64,000 bases of DNA from Corynebacterium camporealensis (GCF_000980815.1 NZ_CP011311.1:1813815-1877814), one strand, 5' to 3'; positions 17,412 through 26,657 are shown, counted from the first letter of the stretch. The notes: generated from the letters alone by a model not told the origin. Numbers and translations are program-made.

Positions 17412-18761
17412 TTAGCGGCGAACGCCAGCGGCTTCGCGCATGGCCTTGGTCGGTGCGGACGGGTGGGCGTCTTCGGTGGCAAGGCGTTCAAAAGCTAGCG
17501 CTGCCAGGGCGGCTGCTTGGTCGCCGAGCAGAGAGTCGTCGAAGCGAGCCAGTGGTGAGTGGTTCCACTCGCGCTGATGTTCCGGGGTATTCGGGTTGGC
17601 AGTGCCCATCCAGATGAAGGTGCCCGGGATTTGGGCGAGGACGTAGCCGAAGTCTTCAGAGGCCATCATGGGTGCAGCGAAAGGCATGACGTTTTTCGCA
17701 CCGAACATGTGCGACCACAAGGTGGCCGCGAATTGATTCTCGCGGTGGTTGGTCTTCGTTGTTGGGTAAAGGACCTCGAAATCAACCTGGGCGGTGCAGC
17801 GATGGGAGGCGGCGACATTGCCGGCGACTTCGATGATCATTTGGCGTACGGCGTCGATTTGTTCATCGCGAAGCACGCGCACCGTCGCACCCAGCTTGGC
17901 GCGGTCCGGGATGGCGTTGTAGGCACCATCGCCGGCGTGCAGGTTGGTCACGGTAATGACGATGGGCTCTAGCGCATCGAAGCGGCGGGTCAGCGCGGTT
18001 TGCAGGGCCATCTGGATTTCCGCAATGGCGGCGACTGGGTCAATGGCATCGTGCGGGCGGGAGCCGTGGCCGCCCTTGCCCAGGACCGTAATCGTCAGGT
18101 TGGACGAGGATGCCATCAGTGGGCCGGAGATGTAGTGGAAGGTGCCGGCATCCTGCGGGCCGACGTGGATGCCGTAAGCGGCGATGGGGCGACGGCCCGC
18201 AGCATCAAGCACGCCTTCTTCAATCATGCGCTGCGCGCCACCGGGGCCTTCCTCACCGGGCTGGAACATGAAAATGATGTCGCCATGGATTTCTTCCTGG
18301 TGAGCGCACAGCAAGCGTGCAGCACCAATGAGACCGGCGGTGTGCAGGTCGTGGCCGCAGGAGTGCATGTACTCGTTGGTGGAGGCGAAAGGATCACCGG
18401 TTTGTTCGCGCACTGCGAGGGCATCCATATCCGCGCGCAGCAGGACGGAGACGGGGCGCTCACCGCGCAGGCCGCCGCGCAGAACGGCAACGACGGAAGA
18501 CAGGTCGTGGCCTAAGTGAATCTCTAGTGGCAGACCGCGGAGTTCATCGAGCACGCGCTGCTGGGTGCGCGGCAGGTGCAGGCCAATCTCGGGGTGCTTG
18601 TGCAAGTCGCGACGAATCTCTTGCAAGTCGGCCACCATCTCCCGGCCTTCTTCGATGAAAACACTGCTGGCCGGGCGACCACCAATCTGTGCTGCTGTGA
18701 CGGGCAGCGGTGGAAGCTGCTGGCCTTGGCGCGGGGCGGGACGGTGGTTCGGGGTGGTCAT
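17412..18761 (-). CDS. M20-family amidohydrolase (hippurate hydrolase/AbgB-like)
   Basis: This 449-residue cytoplasmic metallo-amidohydrolase of peptidase family M20D cleaves N-acyl amino acids or related amides. Metal-site and family motifs are visible: RRDLHKHPEIGLH near residue 50, LLRADMDALAV near 107, SCGHDLHTAGLIG near 133, FMFQPGEEGPGGAQRMIEEG near 160-180, and ASEDFGYVL near 367. The lid/dimerisation domain lies between, about 200-320. The ATG at 18761 has GGAAGGA nine bases upstream. The first 30 residues are a Pro/Gln-rich extension. The physiological substrate is unknown; hippurate, N-acetyl-diaminopimelate or acyl amino acids are options. Confidence 0.87.
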   Translation of the reverse strand: MTTPNHRPAPRQGQQLPPLPVTAAQIGGRPASSVFIEEGREMVADLQEIRRDLHKHPEIGLHLPRTQQRVLDELRGLPLEIHLGHDLSSVVAVLRGGLRGERPVSVLLRADMDALAVREQTGDPFASTNEYMHSCGHDLHTAGLIGAARLLCAHQEEIHGDIIFMFQPGEEGPGGAQRMIEEGVLDAAGRRPIAAYGIHVGPQDAGTFHYISGPLMASSSNLTITVLGKGGHGSRPHDAIDPVAAIAEIQMALQTALTRRFDALEPIVITVTNLHAGDGAYNAIPDRAKLGATVRVLRDEQIDAVRQMIIEVAGNVAASHRCTAQVDFEVLYPTTKTNHRENQFAATLWSHMFGAKNVMPFAAPMMASEDFGYVLAQIPGTFIWMGTANPNTPEHQREWNHSPLARFDDSLLGDQAAALAALAFERLATEDAHPSAPTKAMREAAGVRR

Positions 18762-18834
18762 GCATCATCCTTCCGGGAAAGTCGTTAACCGACCCTACCG
18801 GAATTTAGGATGCACAAACGTCTACTTGTGGGTT

Positions 18835-20685
18835 TTAGTCGTCACCATCGGTCGACAATGCTGCGACGAAGGCTTCCTGGGGCACGGATACCGAGCCGAG
18901 AGTCTTCATGCGCTTCTTACCGGCCTTCTGCTTTTCCAGCAGTTTGCGCTTACGGGAAATATCGCCGCCGTAGCACTTCGCCAGCACGTCCTTGCGCATC
19001 GCACGGATATTCTCACGGGCGATGATCTTCGAACCAATGGCCGCCTGGACCGGAACCTCGAACTGCTGACGAGGAATAAGCTCTTTGAGCTTCTTGGTCA
19101 TCTTGTTGCCGTACCACTGGGCAGAATCGCGGTGCACGATTGCGGAGAAGGCATCGACCGGGTCGCCGTTGAGCAGGATGTCGACCTTCACCAAGTCGGA
19201 CTGCTGGCGGCCGGCTTCCTCGTAATTCAGCGAAGCATAGCCCTTGGTGCGCGACTTCAGCATGTCGAAGAAGTCGAAGATGATTTCACCCAACGGCATG
19301 ATGTAGCGCAGCTCCACACGGTCTTCCGAGAGGTAGTTCATGCCCTTCATCTGACCGCGCTTGGACTGGCACAGCTCCATGGTTGGGCCGACGAATTCTT
19401 CCGGCACCAGGACGGTCATATCCACGATCGGCTCGTAGACTTCGCTGAGCTTGCCCGACGGCCAGTCCGAAGGGTTGTGGACCTGGACTTCGGTGCCGTC
19501 TTCGGCAATAACCTCGTAGGTTACCGACGGTGCAGTCGAAATCAGGTCGAGGTCGAACTCGCGCTCCAAACGGTCGCGGGTAATTTCCATGTGCAGCAGG
19601 CCCAAGAAGCCACAACGGAAGCCAAAGCCCAAGGCGACGGAGGTTTCGGGCTCGAAGGTCAGGGAGGCATCGTTAAGCTGCAGCTTCTCCAGTGCGTCAC
19701 GCAGGTCCGGGAAGTCAGCCTGGGAAATTGGGAACAGGCCGGAGTAGACCATCGGGTCCGGGTCCTTGTAGCCCTTCAGCGGCTCCTCAGCACCCTTGTG
19801 GGTCCAGGTGACGGTATCGCCAACCTTGGTCTCACGCACGTCCTTCACGCCAGTAATCAGGTAGCCGACCTCGCCGGGGCCTAAGCCTTCGCACTTTTGC
19901 ATGGTCGGGCTAACGATGCCGATTTCCAGCAACTCGTGGTTCGCGCCAGTGGACATCATGGTGACCTTCTGGCGCGGGGTGAGCTTGCCGTCGACCATAC
20001 GAATGTAGGTGACCACGCCGCGGTAGGTGTCGTAGACGGAGTCGAAGATCATCGCGCGCGCTGGCGCGTCGTCAGGCTTGTCCGTCGACGGTGGCGGAAC
20101 CAGCTCGCAGACTTTGTCCATGAGCTCCGGCACGCCCTCGCCGGTCTTACCGGAAACACGCAGGACCTCTTCGGGCTCGCAGCCAATGATGTGGGCAATC
20201 TCGAGTGCGAACTTCTCCGGGTCTGCGGCAGGCAGGTCAATCTTGTTCAGGACCGGGATGATTTCCAGGTCGTTTTCCATAGCCAGATACAGGTTGGCCA
20301 GGGTTTGGGCTTCGATGCCCTGGGCGGCATCGACAAGCAAGATGGCGCCTTCACAGGCTTCCAACGCACGGGAGACCTCGTAGGTAAAGTCCACGTGACC
20401 GGGGGTGTCAATCATCTGCATGACGATTTCTTCACCCTTGTGCTCACCGCTTTGCGGAATCCACGGCAGGCGGACGTTCTGGGCCTTAATGGTGATGCCG
20501 CGCTCGCGCTCAATATCCATGTTGTCCAGGTACTGATCGCGCATATCGCGGTCCTCGACAACCTTGGACAACTGCAAAATGCGATCCGCTAGCGTCGACT
20601 TGCCGTGGTCGATGTGAGCAATGATGCAAAAATTACGGATCTGGGACGGATCCGTAAAGGTAGTTGCCGCAAAGTTTTTAGACAT
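18835..20685 (-). CDS. lepA: Elongation factor 4 (LepA), ribosome back-translocase GTPase
   Basis: This 616-residue full-length translational GTPase binds the ribosome in the cytoplasm and affects elongation or initiation under stress. It has G1 [14 protein letters not shown]2 [11 protein letters not shown]3 DTPGHVDF and G4 NKIDLP. EF-G-like domains follow, with the LepA-specific C-terminal region ending in [21 protein letters not shown]. The ATG at 20685 is eighteen bases from the divergent ATG of the MazF/PemK-like gene. TAGTCT (minus strand, 20692-20697) lies six bases upstream, so translation is probably leaderless. Confidence 0.97.
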   Translation of the reverse strand: MSKNFAATTFTDPSQIRNFCIIAHIDHGKSTLADRILQLSKVVEDRDMRDQYLDNMDIERERGITIKAQNVRLPWIPQSGEHKGEEIVMQMIDTPGHVDFTYEVSRALEACEGAILLVDAAQGIEAQTLANLYLAMENDLEIIPVLNKIDLPAADPEKFALEIAHIIGCEPEEVLRVSGKTGEGVPELMDKVCELVPPPSTDKPDDAPARAMIFDSVYDTYRGVVTYIRMVDGKLTPRQKVTMMSTGANHELLEIGIVSPTMQKCEGLGPGEVGYLITGVKDVRETKVGDTVTWTHKGAEEPLKGYKDPDPMVYSGLFPISQADFPDLRDALEKLQLNDASLTFEPETSVALGFGFRCGFLGLLHMEITRDRLEREFDLDLISTAPSVTYEVIAEDGTEVQVHNPSDWPSGKLSEVYEPIVDMTVLVPEEFVGPTMELCQSKRGQMKGMNYLSEDRVELRYIMPLGEIIFDFFDMLKSRTKGYASLNYEEAGRQQSDLVKVDILLNGDPVDAFSAIVHRDSAQWYGNKMTKKLKELIPRQQFEVPVQAAIGSKIIARENIRAMRKDVLAKCYGGDISRKRKLLEKQKAGKKRMKTLGSVSVPQEAFVAALSTDGDD

Positions 20686-20703
20686 GGGTCTAGACTAGTC
20701 GAC
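20686..20703. promoter_or_regulatory. Overlapping divergent leaderless promoters (lepA and MazF-like gene)
   Basis: The 18 bases between the two start codons hold TAGACT on the plus strand (20691-20696, seven bases before the ATG at 20704) and TAGTCT on the minus strand (20692-20697, six bases before the ATG at 20685). The core gactagtc is a perfect palindrome. Both -10 boxes occupy the same DNA, so polymerase binding should be mutually exclusive. Confidence 0.6.
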
Positions 20704-21249
20704 ATGAGTAGCGGCAACCCAACCGTGTTCACCCGGATTCGTGACGCACTCGGACTCGGCGACACTGCCCCGGTGGACCAAGGACTAACGCGCATTAACG
20801 AAAGGCTCGGACTCAACCGCAGCCAGCGCGACTACGAAACCCGCAAGCCTGCCGATATCCACGTTGAGCGCACCGACTCTCATCCCCGTTCCCTCTTCTT
20901 TGCTCCGGATATTGATGGCCAGGCCGATTCCGGTGAGGTCGTCTGGGTCTGGGCGCCGTCCGATGGCAAGCAGGCCCCACCCCGCGAGCGTGCCGTCCTG
21001 CTGATTGGCCGCACGCATACGACGGTGCTGGGTCTGCTGATTTCTGCCAATCCCGAGCACGGTGAGGAAGACAACTGGCTGGAAATCGGTGCTGGTGAGT
21101 GGGATGAATCCGGCCGCCAGTGTTGGATTCGCCTCGACCGCATCCTGGAGGTCTCCGAGGAGGAAGTCCGTCGCCAGGGCACGCTGTTTCCGGAGCGTCG
21201 ATTCCAGCGCATCGCCAACCGCCTACGCTCGCGCTACCACTGGGCCTAA
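20704..21249 (+). CDS. MazF/PemK-like protein
   Basis: This 181-residue protein has an N-terminal part of about 70 residues and a PemK/MazF-like barrel. The barrel runs from SGEVVWVWAPSDGKQAPPRE (compare the GDVWWV...RPALVI start of MazF) through ERAVLLIGRTHTTVLGLLIS to WIRLDRILEVSEEEVRRQ. MazF family members are sequence-specific endoribonucleases, usually with an antitoxin. No antitoxin ORF is adjacent; the neighbours are lepA (divergent) and rpsT. This conserved orphan position suggests a housekeeping or regulatory role rather than an addictive module, but activity is not shown. The ATG at 20704 is chosen from the -10 box seven bases upstream; the in-frame extension to 20605 would lie antisense within lepA. 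Confidence 0.7.
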   Translation: MSSGNPTVFTRIRDALGLGDTAPVDQGLTRINERLGLNRSQRDYETRKPADIHVERTDSHPRSLFFAPDIDGQADSGEVVWVWAPSDGKQAPPRERAVLLIGRTHTTVLGLLISANPEHGEEDNWLEIGAGEWDESGRQCWIRLDRILEVSEEEVRRQGTLFPERRFQRIANRLRSRYHWA

Positions 21250-21444
21250 AATATTTGGTGTCCTGCGCGCCTTGTTGCTATTGTTGACAAGTTACTTTCT
21301 CGGCGGGTGCGTCGGTCGGGACGGGCAGGACCTTGGGTTCGTCCTTGGAATACCGGCGCCGAGCACATGCTTTACGATGTTCGAGCCGTCCACCGGGATC
21401 GTTTCCGCAAGTAATCATTTTCGATTCCAAGAGGTATTTTTCAG

Positions 21445-21708
21445 ATGGCAAATATCAAGTCCAAGCAGAAGCGCGTTATCACCAACGAGAAGGCTCGTCA
21501 GCGCAACAAGTCCGTTCGCTCCGCAGTCCGCACCGAGATCCGCAAGTTCCGTGCAGCCGTTGCTGAGGGCGACAAGGCTGCTGCTGAGAAGCAGCTGCGC
21601 GTTGCATCCCGCGCTCTGGACAAGTCCGTCTCCAAGGGCGTGTTCCACCGCAACAACGCCGCTAACAAGAAGTCCGGCATGGCCCAGGCCTTCAACCAGA
21701 TGGACTAA
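21445..21708 (+). CDS. rpsT: 30S ribosomal protein S20
   Basis: This 87-residue protein binds 16S rRNA. It has the standard start [20 protein letters not shown] and the alanine/lysine-rich helices ending [17 protein letters not shown] lies about ten bases before the ATG. The 195-base region upstream, after the MazF-like gene, holds no recognisable gene and probably contains the promoter and a leader. A strong terminator follows. Confidence 0.98.
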   Translation: MANIKSKQKRVITNEKARQRNKSVRSAVRTEIRKFRAAVAEGDKAAAEKQLRVASRALDKSVSKGVFHRNNAANKKSGMAQAFNQMD

Positions 21709-21728
21709 TCCCCATCATTAAAGACAGC

Positions 21729-21767
21729 AAGCCTGCTCCCCTTTCGGGGCGCAGGCTTCTTCTTTAC
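21729..21767 (+). terminator. Rho-independent terminator after rpsT
   Basis: A stem of 8 plus 4 bp (aagcctgc / gcaggctt around cccc / gggg) with a TTTC loop is followed by a T-rich tail. Confidence 0.9.
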
Positions 21768-21788
21768 CTAGGTACCTAATCTATTTAT

Positions 21789-22004
21789 CTAACTCCGCTG
21801 TTCATCTTCAGCAGAGGGTTCCTCCGACAACCCCAGCGCCCCGGCGAAGAAAACGATGACGGCAGTGACCACAAACGCGATAGCGATGGCTGCTGCGACA
21901 AGGGCAATCGTGCTCCAGTCAGTAGTACTCCTTAATGCCTGCAAGGAAACCAAAGCGACCACAATGCCGATTACTGAGGTAAGCGGAACTGACTTCTGTT
22001 GCAT
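21789..22004 (-). CDS. Small two-helix membrane protein, unknown function
   Basis: This 71-residue protein has two hydrophobic segments (about residues 8-25 and 30-56) and a short acidic C-terminal tail. AAAGG lies eight bases upstream of the ATG at 22004, supporting translation. It is convergent with rpsT and I recognise no family. No partner gene is adjacent on the same strand. Confidence 0.6.
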   Translation of the reverse strand: MQQKSVPLTSVIGIVVALVSLQALRSTTDWSTIALVAAAIAIAFVVTAVIVFFAGALGLSEEPSAEDEQRS

Positions 22005-22142
22005 AAACCATACCTTTCATAATTGATGTCGAATGGATGCTAACACGACTCCCGCCTCCGCGCAGGCCCCACCTCAAGCCGGATTGAGGGTTCCAAACTT
22101 TGTACACTAGTCACCAGGATCCCCTGCTAAGGAAGGGAAAAC

Positions 22143-22424
22143 ATGCTCTACATAGTGCCCGGAATACTAGCGGGGATAATCTTTTATCTTTTCCTCACCG
22201 TGGTGAACTGGTTTACCGAAGAAGTCTGGCCCAAGAATTTCCGGCTGCGCGCCCATAGCCGTCTCGCCATCCATTGCCTGGCCGCTATCGCATTTACTCT
22301 TTTTCTCGTCACATCCGGCGGCGGTGGAAACTGGGCCACCCACCTACAAATCAGCGGCTTTCTCTTAGCCGGATGCCTCCTGAGCTTCATCACCGCATTC
22401 CGAGACAAGGCTCGCACTCAATGA
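22143..22424 (+). CDS. Small membrane protein, unknown function
   Basis: This 93-residue protein has about three hydrophobic segments (about 3-20, 43-58 and 68-85) with a basic loop RLRAHSRLAIH between the first two. GGAAGGG lies about six bases upstream of the ATG at 22143, a strong ribosome site. It lies 98 bases before the restriction-modification operon on the same strand. I recognise no family and see no evidence that it belongs to that system. Confidence 0.6.
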   Translation: MLYIVPGILAGIIFYLFLTVVNWFTEEVWPKNFRLRAHSRLAIHCLAAIAFTLFLVTSGGGGNWATHLQISGFLLAGCLLSFITAFRDKARTQ

Positions 22425-22457
22425 GCAATCCTCTAATCCACGACATCTAACCCTAAT

Positions 22458-22473
22458 TCGAACATGTTTTCTA
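22458..22473 (+). promoter_or_regulatory. LexA (SOS) box-like sequence upstream of the restriction-modification operon
   Basis: tcgaacatgttttcta matches 12 of 14 defined positions of the actinobacterial LexA box (TCGAACA-NN-TGTTCGA), with a perfect left half. It lies 50 bases before the methyltransferase start and upstream of the likely -10 box (TAAGAT, 22506-22511). LexA control is inferred. Confidence 0.35.
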
Positions 22474-22522
22474 CACCCCGTGTGGGTGCGTGTCTGCTGG
22501 GCCACTAAGATGAAGAGTCATT

Positions 22523-23353
22523 ATGAACGAACTTAAGCCACTGGTGAAATGGGTCGGCGGAAAGCGCCAGCTCCTCCCGCAAATTCATGCCGCCCTGCCC
22601 CAGGATGGCTTTAACCGTTACTTTGAGCCTTTCTTAGGCGGCGGTGCTGTCTTGTTTTCGCTGGCACCGGAGCAAGCCACAGTAAATGACCTCAACAGTG
22701 AGTTGATTAATCTCTACCGTGTGGTGCGCGACGATGTCGACGAACTCATTGCGCTGCTGCGCGGCTACCGCAACGAAGAAGAGTTCTTCTACGAGATGCG
22801 TGGGCTCGACCGCGCGCCGGAATACGCGCAGCTTACTGCGGTGGAGCGCGCCGCCCGCACGGTGTATTTGAACAAGACTTGCTACAACGGCCTCTACCGC
22901 GTCAACAATGCAGGTCAGTTCAACGCGCCTTTTGGTCGCTACAGCAATCCTGTTATCTGCGATGAACCGACGTTGCGCGCGGTCTCGGAGTACCTCAACA
23001 ACTCCGATGTGCAGTTCCATAACGGCGACTACGCGACGATTACTGAGCACGCCACAGCCGGCGACCTGGTCTACTTCGACCCGCCTTATGACCCGGTCAA
23101 TCCGACGAGTAATTTCACCGGCTACCAATCCGGTGGCTTTACCCGCGATGACCAGATTCGTCTCAAGGAAGTCTGCGACGACCTCGATTCCCGTGGCGTG
23201 AAGTTCTTACTGTCAAACTCCGCCACTGAGTTCATTCGGGAGCTGTACGCCGACTACAACGTCAGCATCGTTGGTGCCAAGCGCGCCATTAACTCCGTGG
23301 CCTCCAAGCGCGGCAAAGTCGACGAAGTCCTCGTGCGCAACTATGACTCCTAA
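22523..23353 (+). CDS. DNA N6-adenine methyltransferase, Dam/DpnIIM type
   Basis: This 276-residue class-alpha adenine methyltransferase has KWVGGKRQL (9-17), the S-adenosylmethionine motif EPFLGGGAVLF (35-45) and catalytic DPPY (186-189). The target-recognition stretch NGLYRVNNAGQFNAPFGRY (122-140) closely follows that of Dam, so GATC is the likely site. It overlaps the next gene by eleven bases, and that gene looks like an endonuclease, so this is more likely the protective enzyme of a type II system than a solitary Dam. TAAGAT lies at 22506-22511. Such an operon in a conserved corynebacterial neighbourhood suggests lateral acquisition. Confidence 0.9.
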   Translation: MNELKPLVKWVGGKRQLLPQIHAALPQDGFNRYFEPFLGGGAVLFSLAPEQATVNDLNSELINLYRVVRDDVDELIALLRGYRNEEEFFYEMRGLDRAPEYAQLTAVERAARTVYLNKTCYNGLYRVNNAGQFNAPFGRYSNPVICDEPTLRAVSEYLNNSDVQFHNGDYATITEHATAGDLVYFDPPYDPVNPTSNFTGYQSGGFTRDDQIRLKEVCDDLDSRGVKFLLSNSATEFIRELYADYNVSIVGAKRAINSVASKRGKVDEVLVRNYDS

Positions 23354-24659
23354 ACAAAAAGCACGCGTCAACGACGTTGGCTGGCAAAAGATCTTCGATA
23401 CCCCTGGCTACCAGGAAGCTATCGACGACCGTGGCTACTTCACCATCACCGCATCGAAGCTCAAAGAAATCTCTGGCCGCGAACCGCGGTTGATGTGCAA
23501 GCACGACTACTCGCGCTCCCGCCCACAGCCACTTGCCGAGCGAAACTTAAGCGTGCTGCCCTTAAGCCGCGATACCTACCTCGTCGGCGCGTTTGACCTT
23601 TACGAACCTTTCCCGGACCTGGATGCGCCTCTGCGCGTGCGTCCTGTGCCCACGGACATCGAAAGCCTGGACTTTCACCATCTGTCCTCCGAGGCACTCG
23701 CACTGAGTGCTGCCAGCCTTGCCGGGGTCATTGAGGATTTCGTGGCCTCTTCCCCACTGCACGGCACCGTGGCAGGCCGCATGTCGACCAAGCAGATTGA
23801 CCTGCACATCGCCGCGCTCAACCGGGATTTTTCTATCACCAACGCGCAGATGGAAATCGACGGCGGCTACGAATCCGCCGACTATCTCGTCCTCGTGGAG
23901 GCGAAAAATCACCTGCCCGAAGACTTCAACATCCGGCAGCTCTACTTCCCGTACCGGCGCTTCCAGGACGCGGTCACCAAGCCGGTCATACCTATCTTCG
24001 TGGTCTATTCCAACGGCGTATTCCACCTGCACCGCTACAGCTTTGCTGACCCGCTAGACTTCCGCAGCATCCGTCTGGAAGACTCCGCGCGCTACATCCT
24101 GGGCAATTCCACCATCACCAGCGCGGAGCTGCGCGCGGTACTCAACCGCACGACTGTCGAGGAGGAACCGCCCAAGATTCCCTTCCCACAGGCAGATTCT
24201 TTTGCCCGCCTGATTAGCTTGTGCGAATTACTTGACGATGCCCCACCGAACACCATCGACAAGCCCTTCATTGCCGAGCACTTCGGCTTTGCACCCCGCC
24301 AAGCCGATTACTACGTCAACGCCGGGCGCTACTTGGGGCTTATCGAACTAGATGACACCACGGTGCAGCTGACCCCGACCGGCCGCTATGTCCTCGACGC
24401 AGGCACCCGCGATACCCGCAACTTAGCCTTCGTAGAACTTCTAGCTAAACGCCAGGTCTTCCGCAGCGCCATCGAGTTCATCCTCGACCACGACCGCAGC
24501 CCGGGCAAAGCGGAGTCCCTAGAACTCATGGAAGCAGCGCAGCTGGGCTTGTCCGGTAGCACGCTCCCCCGGCGCGCCAGCACCGTCGCCGCGTGGGCGC
24601 TGTGGGTTTATGAGTTACTCAGCCTGCAGCTAGATCTCGCCGATGCCAGAGATCACTAG
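23343..24659 (+). CDS. Putative type II restriction endonuclease partner of the Dam-type methyltransferase
   Basis: The ATG at 23343 overlaps the methyltransferase stop by eleven bases and gives 438 residues. Residues 171-188 contain E171, D173, D180 and then VLVEAK (E186, K188), a PD-(D/E)xK nuclease core: D180-x5-E-x-K. Residues about 285-360 look like a winged-helix segment (CELLDDAPPN, KPFIAEHFGF, YLGLIELDD), perhaps for DNA binding. I recognise the context and the core, not a named enzyme; it does not obviously match DpnII, MboI or Sau3AI. Cleavage of unmethylated GATC is inferred from the partner. The 3' end overlaps the convergent lysE-type gene by 30 bases. Confidence 0.72.
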   Translation: MTPKQKARVNDVGWQKIFDTPGYQEAIDDRGYFTITASKLKEISGREPRLMCKHDYSRSRPQPLAERNLSVLPLSRDTYLVGAFDLYEPFPDLDAPLRVRPVPTDIESLDFHHLSSEALALSAASLAGVIEDFVASSPLHGTVAGRMSTKQIDLHIAALNRDFSITNAQMEIDGGYESADYLVLVEAKNHLPEDFNIRQLYFPYRRFQDAVTKPVIPIFVVYSNGVFHLHRYSFADPLDFRSIRLEDSARYILGNSTITSAELRAVLNRTTVEEEPPKIPFPQADSFARLISLCELLDDAPPNTIDKPFIAEHFGFAPRQADYYVNAGRYLGLIELDDTTVQLTPTGRYVLDAGTRDTRNLAFVELLAKRQVFRSAIEFILDHDRSPGKAESLELMEAAQLGLSGSTLPRRASTVAAWALWVYELLSLQLDLADARDH

Positions 24660-25271
24660 GGCGACACCAGCGACCATAAAGAAGCCACCGGCAAACAGGT
24701 CAATCCACGGGCCTGCCGACAACATCTTGCGCCGCACACGCGGGGTGGAGACCACCACGCCGATGAGCAAGAACAACAGCACTGGCGCCAACCACAGGCC
24801 CAGAATCAATGCTGAGGCAGTAAAGAAAGACGGGTTCGCTGGCAGCATGGGTGCGACCAGTGCGGCCAGGAACAGCACGATCTTCGGGTTGGCCAGGTTC
24901 GTCGTAAGGCCCATCGCAAAGGATTGACGCATTCGGCCCAGCGAGGCTTCGACGTCCTCGAGACCGGGTGGCGGATACTTGCGCGCAATCCAGCCGCCAC
25001 GGAACATGTTAAAGCCCATCCACACCAGCCAGGAACCACCGATGAGCTGAACAAAACCCAGCAGTTGTGGGAAGGCAGTCAAAAGTGCCGCTGCACCGAG
25101 CACGGTCAGCGAGCACCAAAATAAAACCCCGAATTGGATGCCTAGCACTGAGGCAATTGCGTGCCTGCGGGACTTGGTGGCCATACGGGTCACCAAGATG
25201 AGATCAGGTCCCGGAGACAGTGCACCAATAACATTGGCGACAATTACGGTCAGGTAGGCACTTAAAGTCAC
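24630..25271 (-). CDS. LysE/RhtB-family amino acid exporter
   Basis: This 213-residue membrane protein has six predicted helices. The family signature GALSPGPDLILVTRMATKS is at about residues 16-34, and QFGVLFW with the third-helix FVQLIGGSWLVWMGFNMFRGG pattern follows. Members export amino acids or homoserine lactones. The start is GTG at 25271, with TATAGT six bases upstream, consistent with a leaderless message. Its 3' end overlaps the endonuclease gene. The substrate is unknown. Confidence 0.88.
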   Translation of the reverse strand: MTLSAYLTVIVANVIGALSPGPDLILVTRMATKSRRHAIASVLGIQFGVLFWCSLTVLGAAALLTAFPQLLGFVQLIGGSWLVWMGFNMFRGGWIARKYPPPGLEDVEASLGRMRQSFAMGLTTNLANPKIVLFLAALVAPMLPANPSFFTASALILGLWLAPVLLFLLIGVVVSTPRVRRKMLSAGPWIDLFAGGFFMVAGVALVISGIGEI

Positions 25272-25277
25272 ATCGAC

Positions 25278-25283
25278 ACTATA
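25278..25283 (-). promoter_or_regulatory. -10 box of the LysE-family gene
   Basis: TATAGT on the minus strand lies six bases before the GTG start, the spacing expected of a leaderless transcript. Confidence 0.5.
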
Positions 25284-25299
25284 GTCATGAAATGTCGAT

Positions 25300-25680
25300 T
25301 TAGGAGAATCGCTCCACTAGGTCCGGACGCTCAAACATCTGCGCAATATCTAATGCGCTCGGGCTACCGGCATGCGGGTCAGCACCGGCCTCCAGAAGCA
25401 CCTCAATGAGCTGCTCTTCTTTCTTAAAAATCACTCCACCCAACGGCGACTGCTTGCGGTCGTTGAGCAGGTCCACATCCGCGCCCACCTCAATAAGTGC
25501 ACGGGTGAGTTCCACGTGTCCGTTGTAGGATGCCAACATTAAAAAGGACTCACCGTTCTGGTTCACCAGGTTCGGGTTCACGCCCTGCTTGATGTACTCA
25601 ATCAAGGTGACATCACCTTGACGAGCCATATCAAAAAGCTTGCCTGCAAATTCTTCTAGCTGCGGATCCGATTCAGTCAT
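25300..25680 (-). CDS. Ankyrin-repeat protein
   Basis: This 126-residue cytoplasmic protein has about three ankyrin repeats: NGESFLMLASYNGHVELTRA (about 42-61), then DRKQSPLGGVIFKKEEQLIEV, then a final SALDIAQMFERPDLVERF. Ankyrin repeats bind other proteins; the partner is unknown. It lies eleven bases from the stop of holA on the same strand and may be read from that transcript. Confidence 0.8.
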   Translation of the reverse strand: MTESDPQLEEFAGKLFDMARQGDVTLIEYIKQGVNPNLVNQNGESFLMLASYNGHVELTRALIEVGADVDLLNDRKQSPLGGVIFKKEEQLIEVLLEAGADPHAGSPSALDIAQMFERPDLVERFS

Positions 25681-25690
25681 AACACCTAGT

Positions 25691-26650
25691 TTAGCGTGCT
25701 AGTTCTGCGATTCTGCGCACTGCAGATTCGATAGCGAATTCCTCATCGCCACCCCGGCCTTTAACCGCCGCATCCAGCTCCGCGACCAAAATAACGGCCT
25801 TGCTGATGTTGTCTCCAGTCCACCGGCGTGCGACCGGCTGGGTAATTTTCACCACGTAGGGGTTTAAGCCAGTCTGCTTTGCGACGCTGAATTGATCACC
25901 GCGTGCCGAATACAGCCGGGCAATCGCACCGACCTTGTTCGCTAAGGCTGCGGCAATCGCTACTGGCGATGCGCCCAACTGCAGTGCGCGTCGACAGGTC
26001 GATACGGCTGCTTCCAATCGCCCTGCTACCGCCGCATCAGCGATGTCCCAGTTCTCTACTTCCGCGACACCCATGTAGTAGTTATTGACTGCCTCACGGG
26101 TGACATTGCCGTTGGTATCAAAGACCAACTGCGAAATCGCCGACGCCAGCTCGCGCAGATCGGAACCGACACCTTCCAGCACTGCCTGGACGACATCCGG
26201 CGTAGGGCGCACCCCATGGGAGGAAAATTCGCGCGTTGCCCACGGGCCCAGCTCATTCGGGTACAGCGCAAAGGCCTCGTGGACTTCTGCAATCTTTTGC
26301 AGCTTTGCGACAAGCTCCGGAGGCTTCTTCTTACCTTTCAGCGTCTTCGCACTGACTTTGTAAATGACAACCATGGTCATCCCCGGCATGGGGTTCACGC
26401 AGGCTTCCAGAATCAGCTTGATGACTTCCTTGCCCGCGCGCTCAACTTCACTAATGACGATGACGCGGTTGTCCCCAAACAACGAAGGACTGGTTGCCTC
26501 AGCAAGCTCTGCCTCGCTGACCTCGGAGGCCTTCAGCCTTTTAAGCTCCGGAGTGGATTCTTCTGCAGCAGCTTTTTGCACGCTTAAGCGTGCGCGCTCG
26601 GTGAGGAATTCGTCATCGCCGAGAATCAAGTGAACCGGGGCTGTAGGCAT
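25691..26650 (-). CDS. holA: DNA polymerase III subunit delta (HolA)
   Basis: This 319-residue clamp-loader subunit opens the sliding clamp at primed DNA. It starts MPTAPVHLILGDDEFLTER and has the family's central SLFGDNRVIVISEVERAGKE region and C-terminal ITQPVARRWTGDNISKAVI. The ATG at 26650 is chosen over a start at 26707 because the upstream codons overlap comEC and read as Trp/Cys-rich non-protein, and TAGAAT lies seven bases upstream. It follows comEC-comEA, the standard actinobacterial order. Confidence 0.9.
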   Translation of the reverse strand: MPTAPVHLILGDDEFLTERARLSVQKAAAEESTPELKRLKASEVSEAELAEATSPSLFGDNRVIVISEVERAGKEVIKLILEACVNPMPGMTMVVIYKVSAKTLKGKKKPPELVAKLQKIAEVHEAFALYPNELGPWATREFSSHGVRPTPDVVQAVLEGVGSDLRELASAISQLVFDTNGNVTREAVNNYYMGVAEVENWDIADAAVAGRLEAAVSTCRRALQLGASPVAIAAALANKVGAIARLYSARGDQFSVAKQTGLNPYVVKITQPVARRWTGDNISKAVILVAELDAAVKGRGGDEEFAIESAVRRIAELAR

Positions 26651-26657
26651 GCCATAC

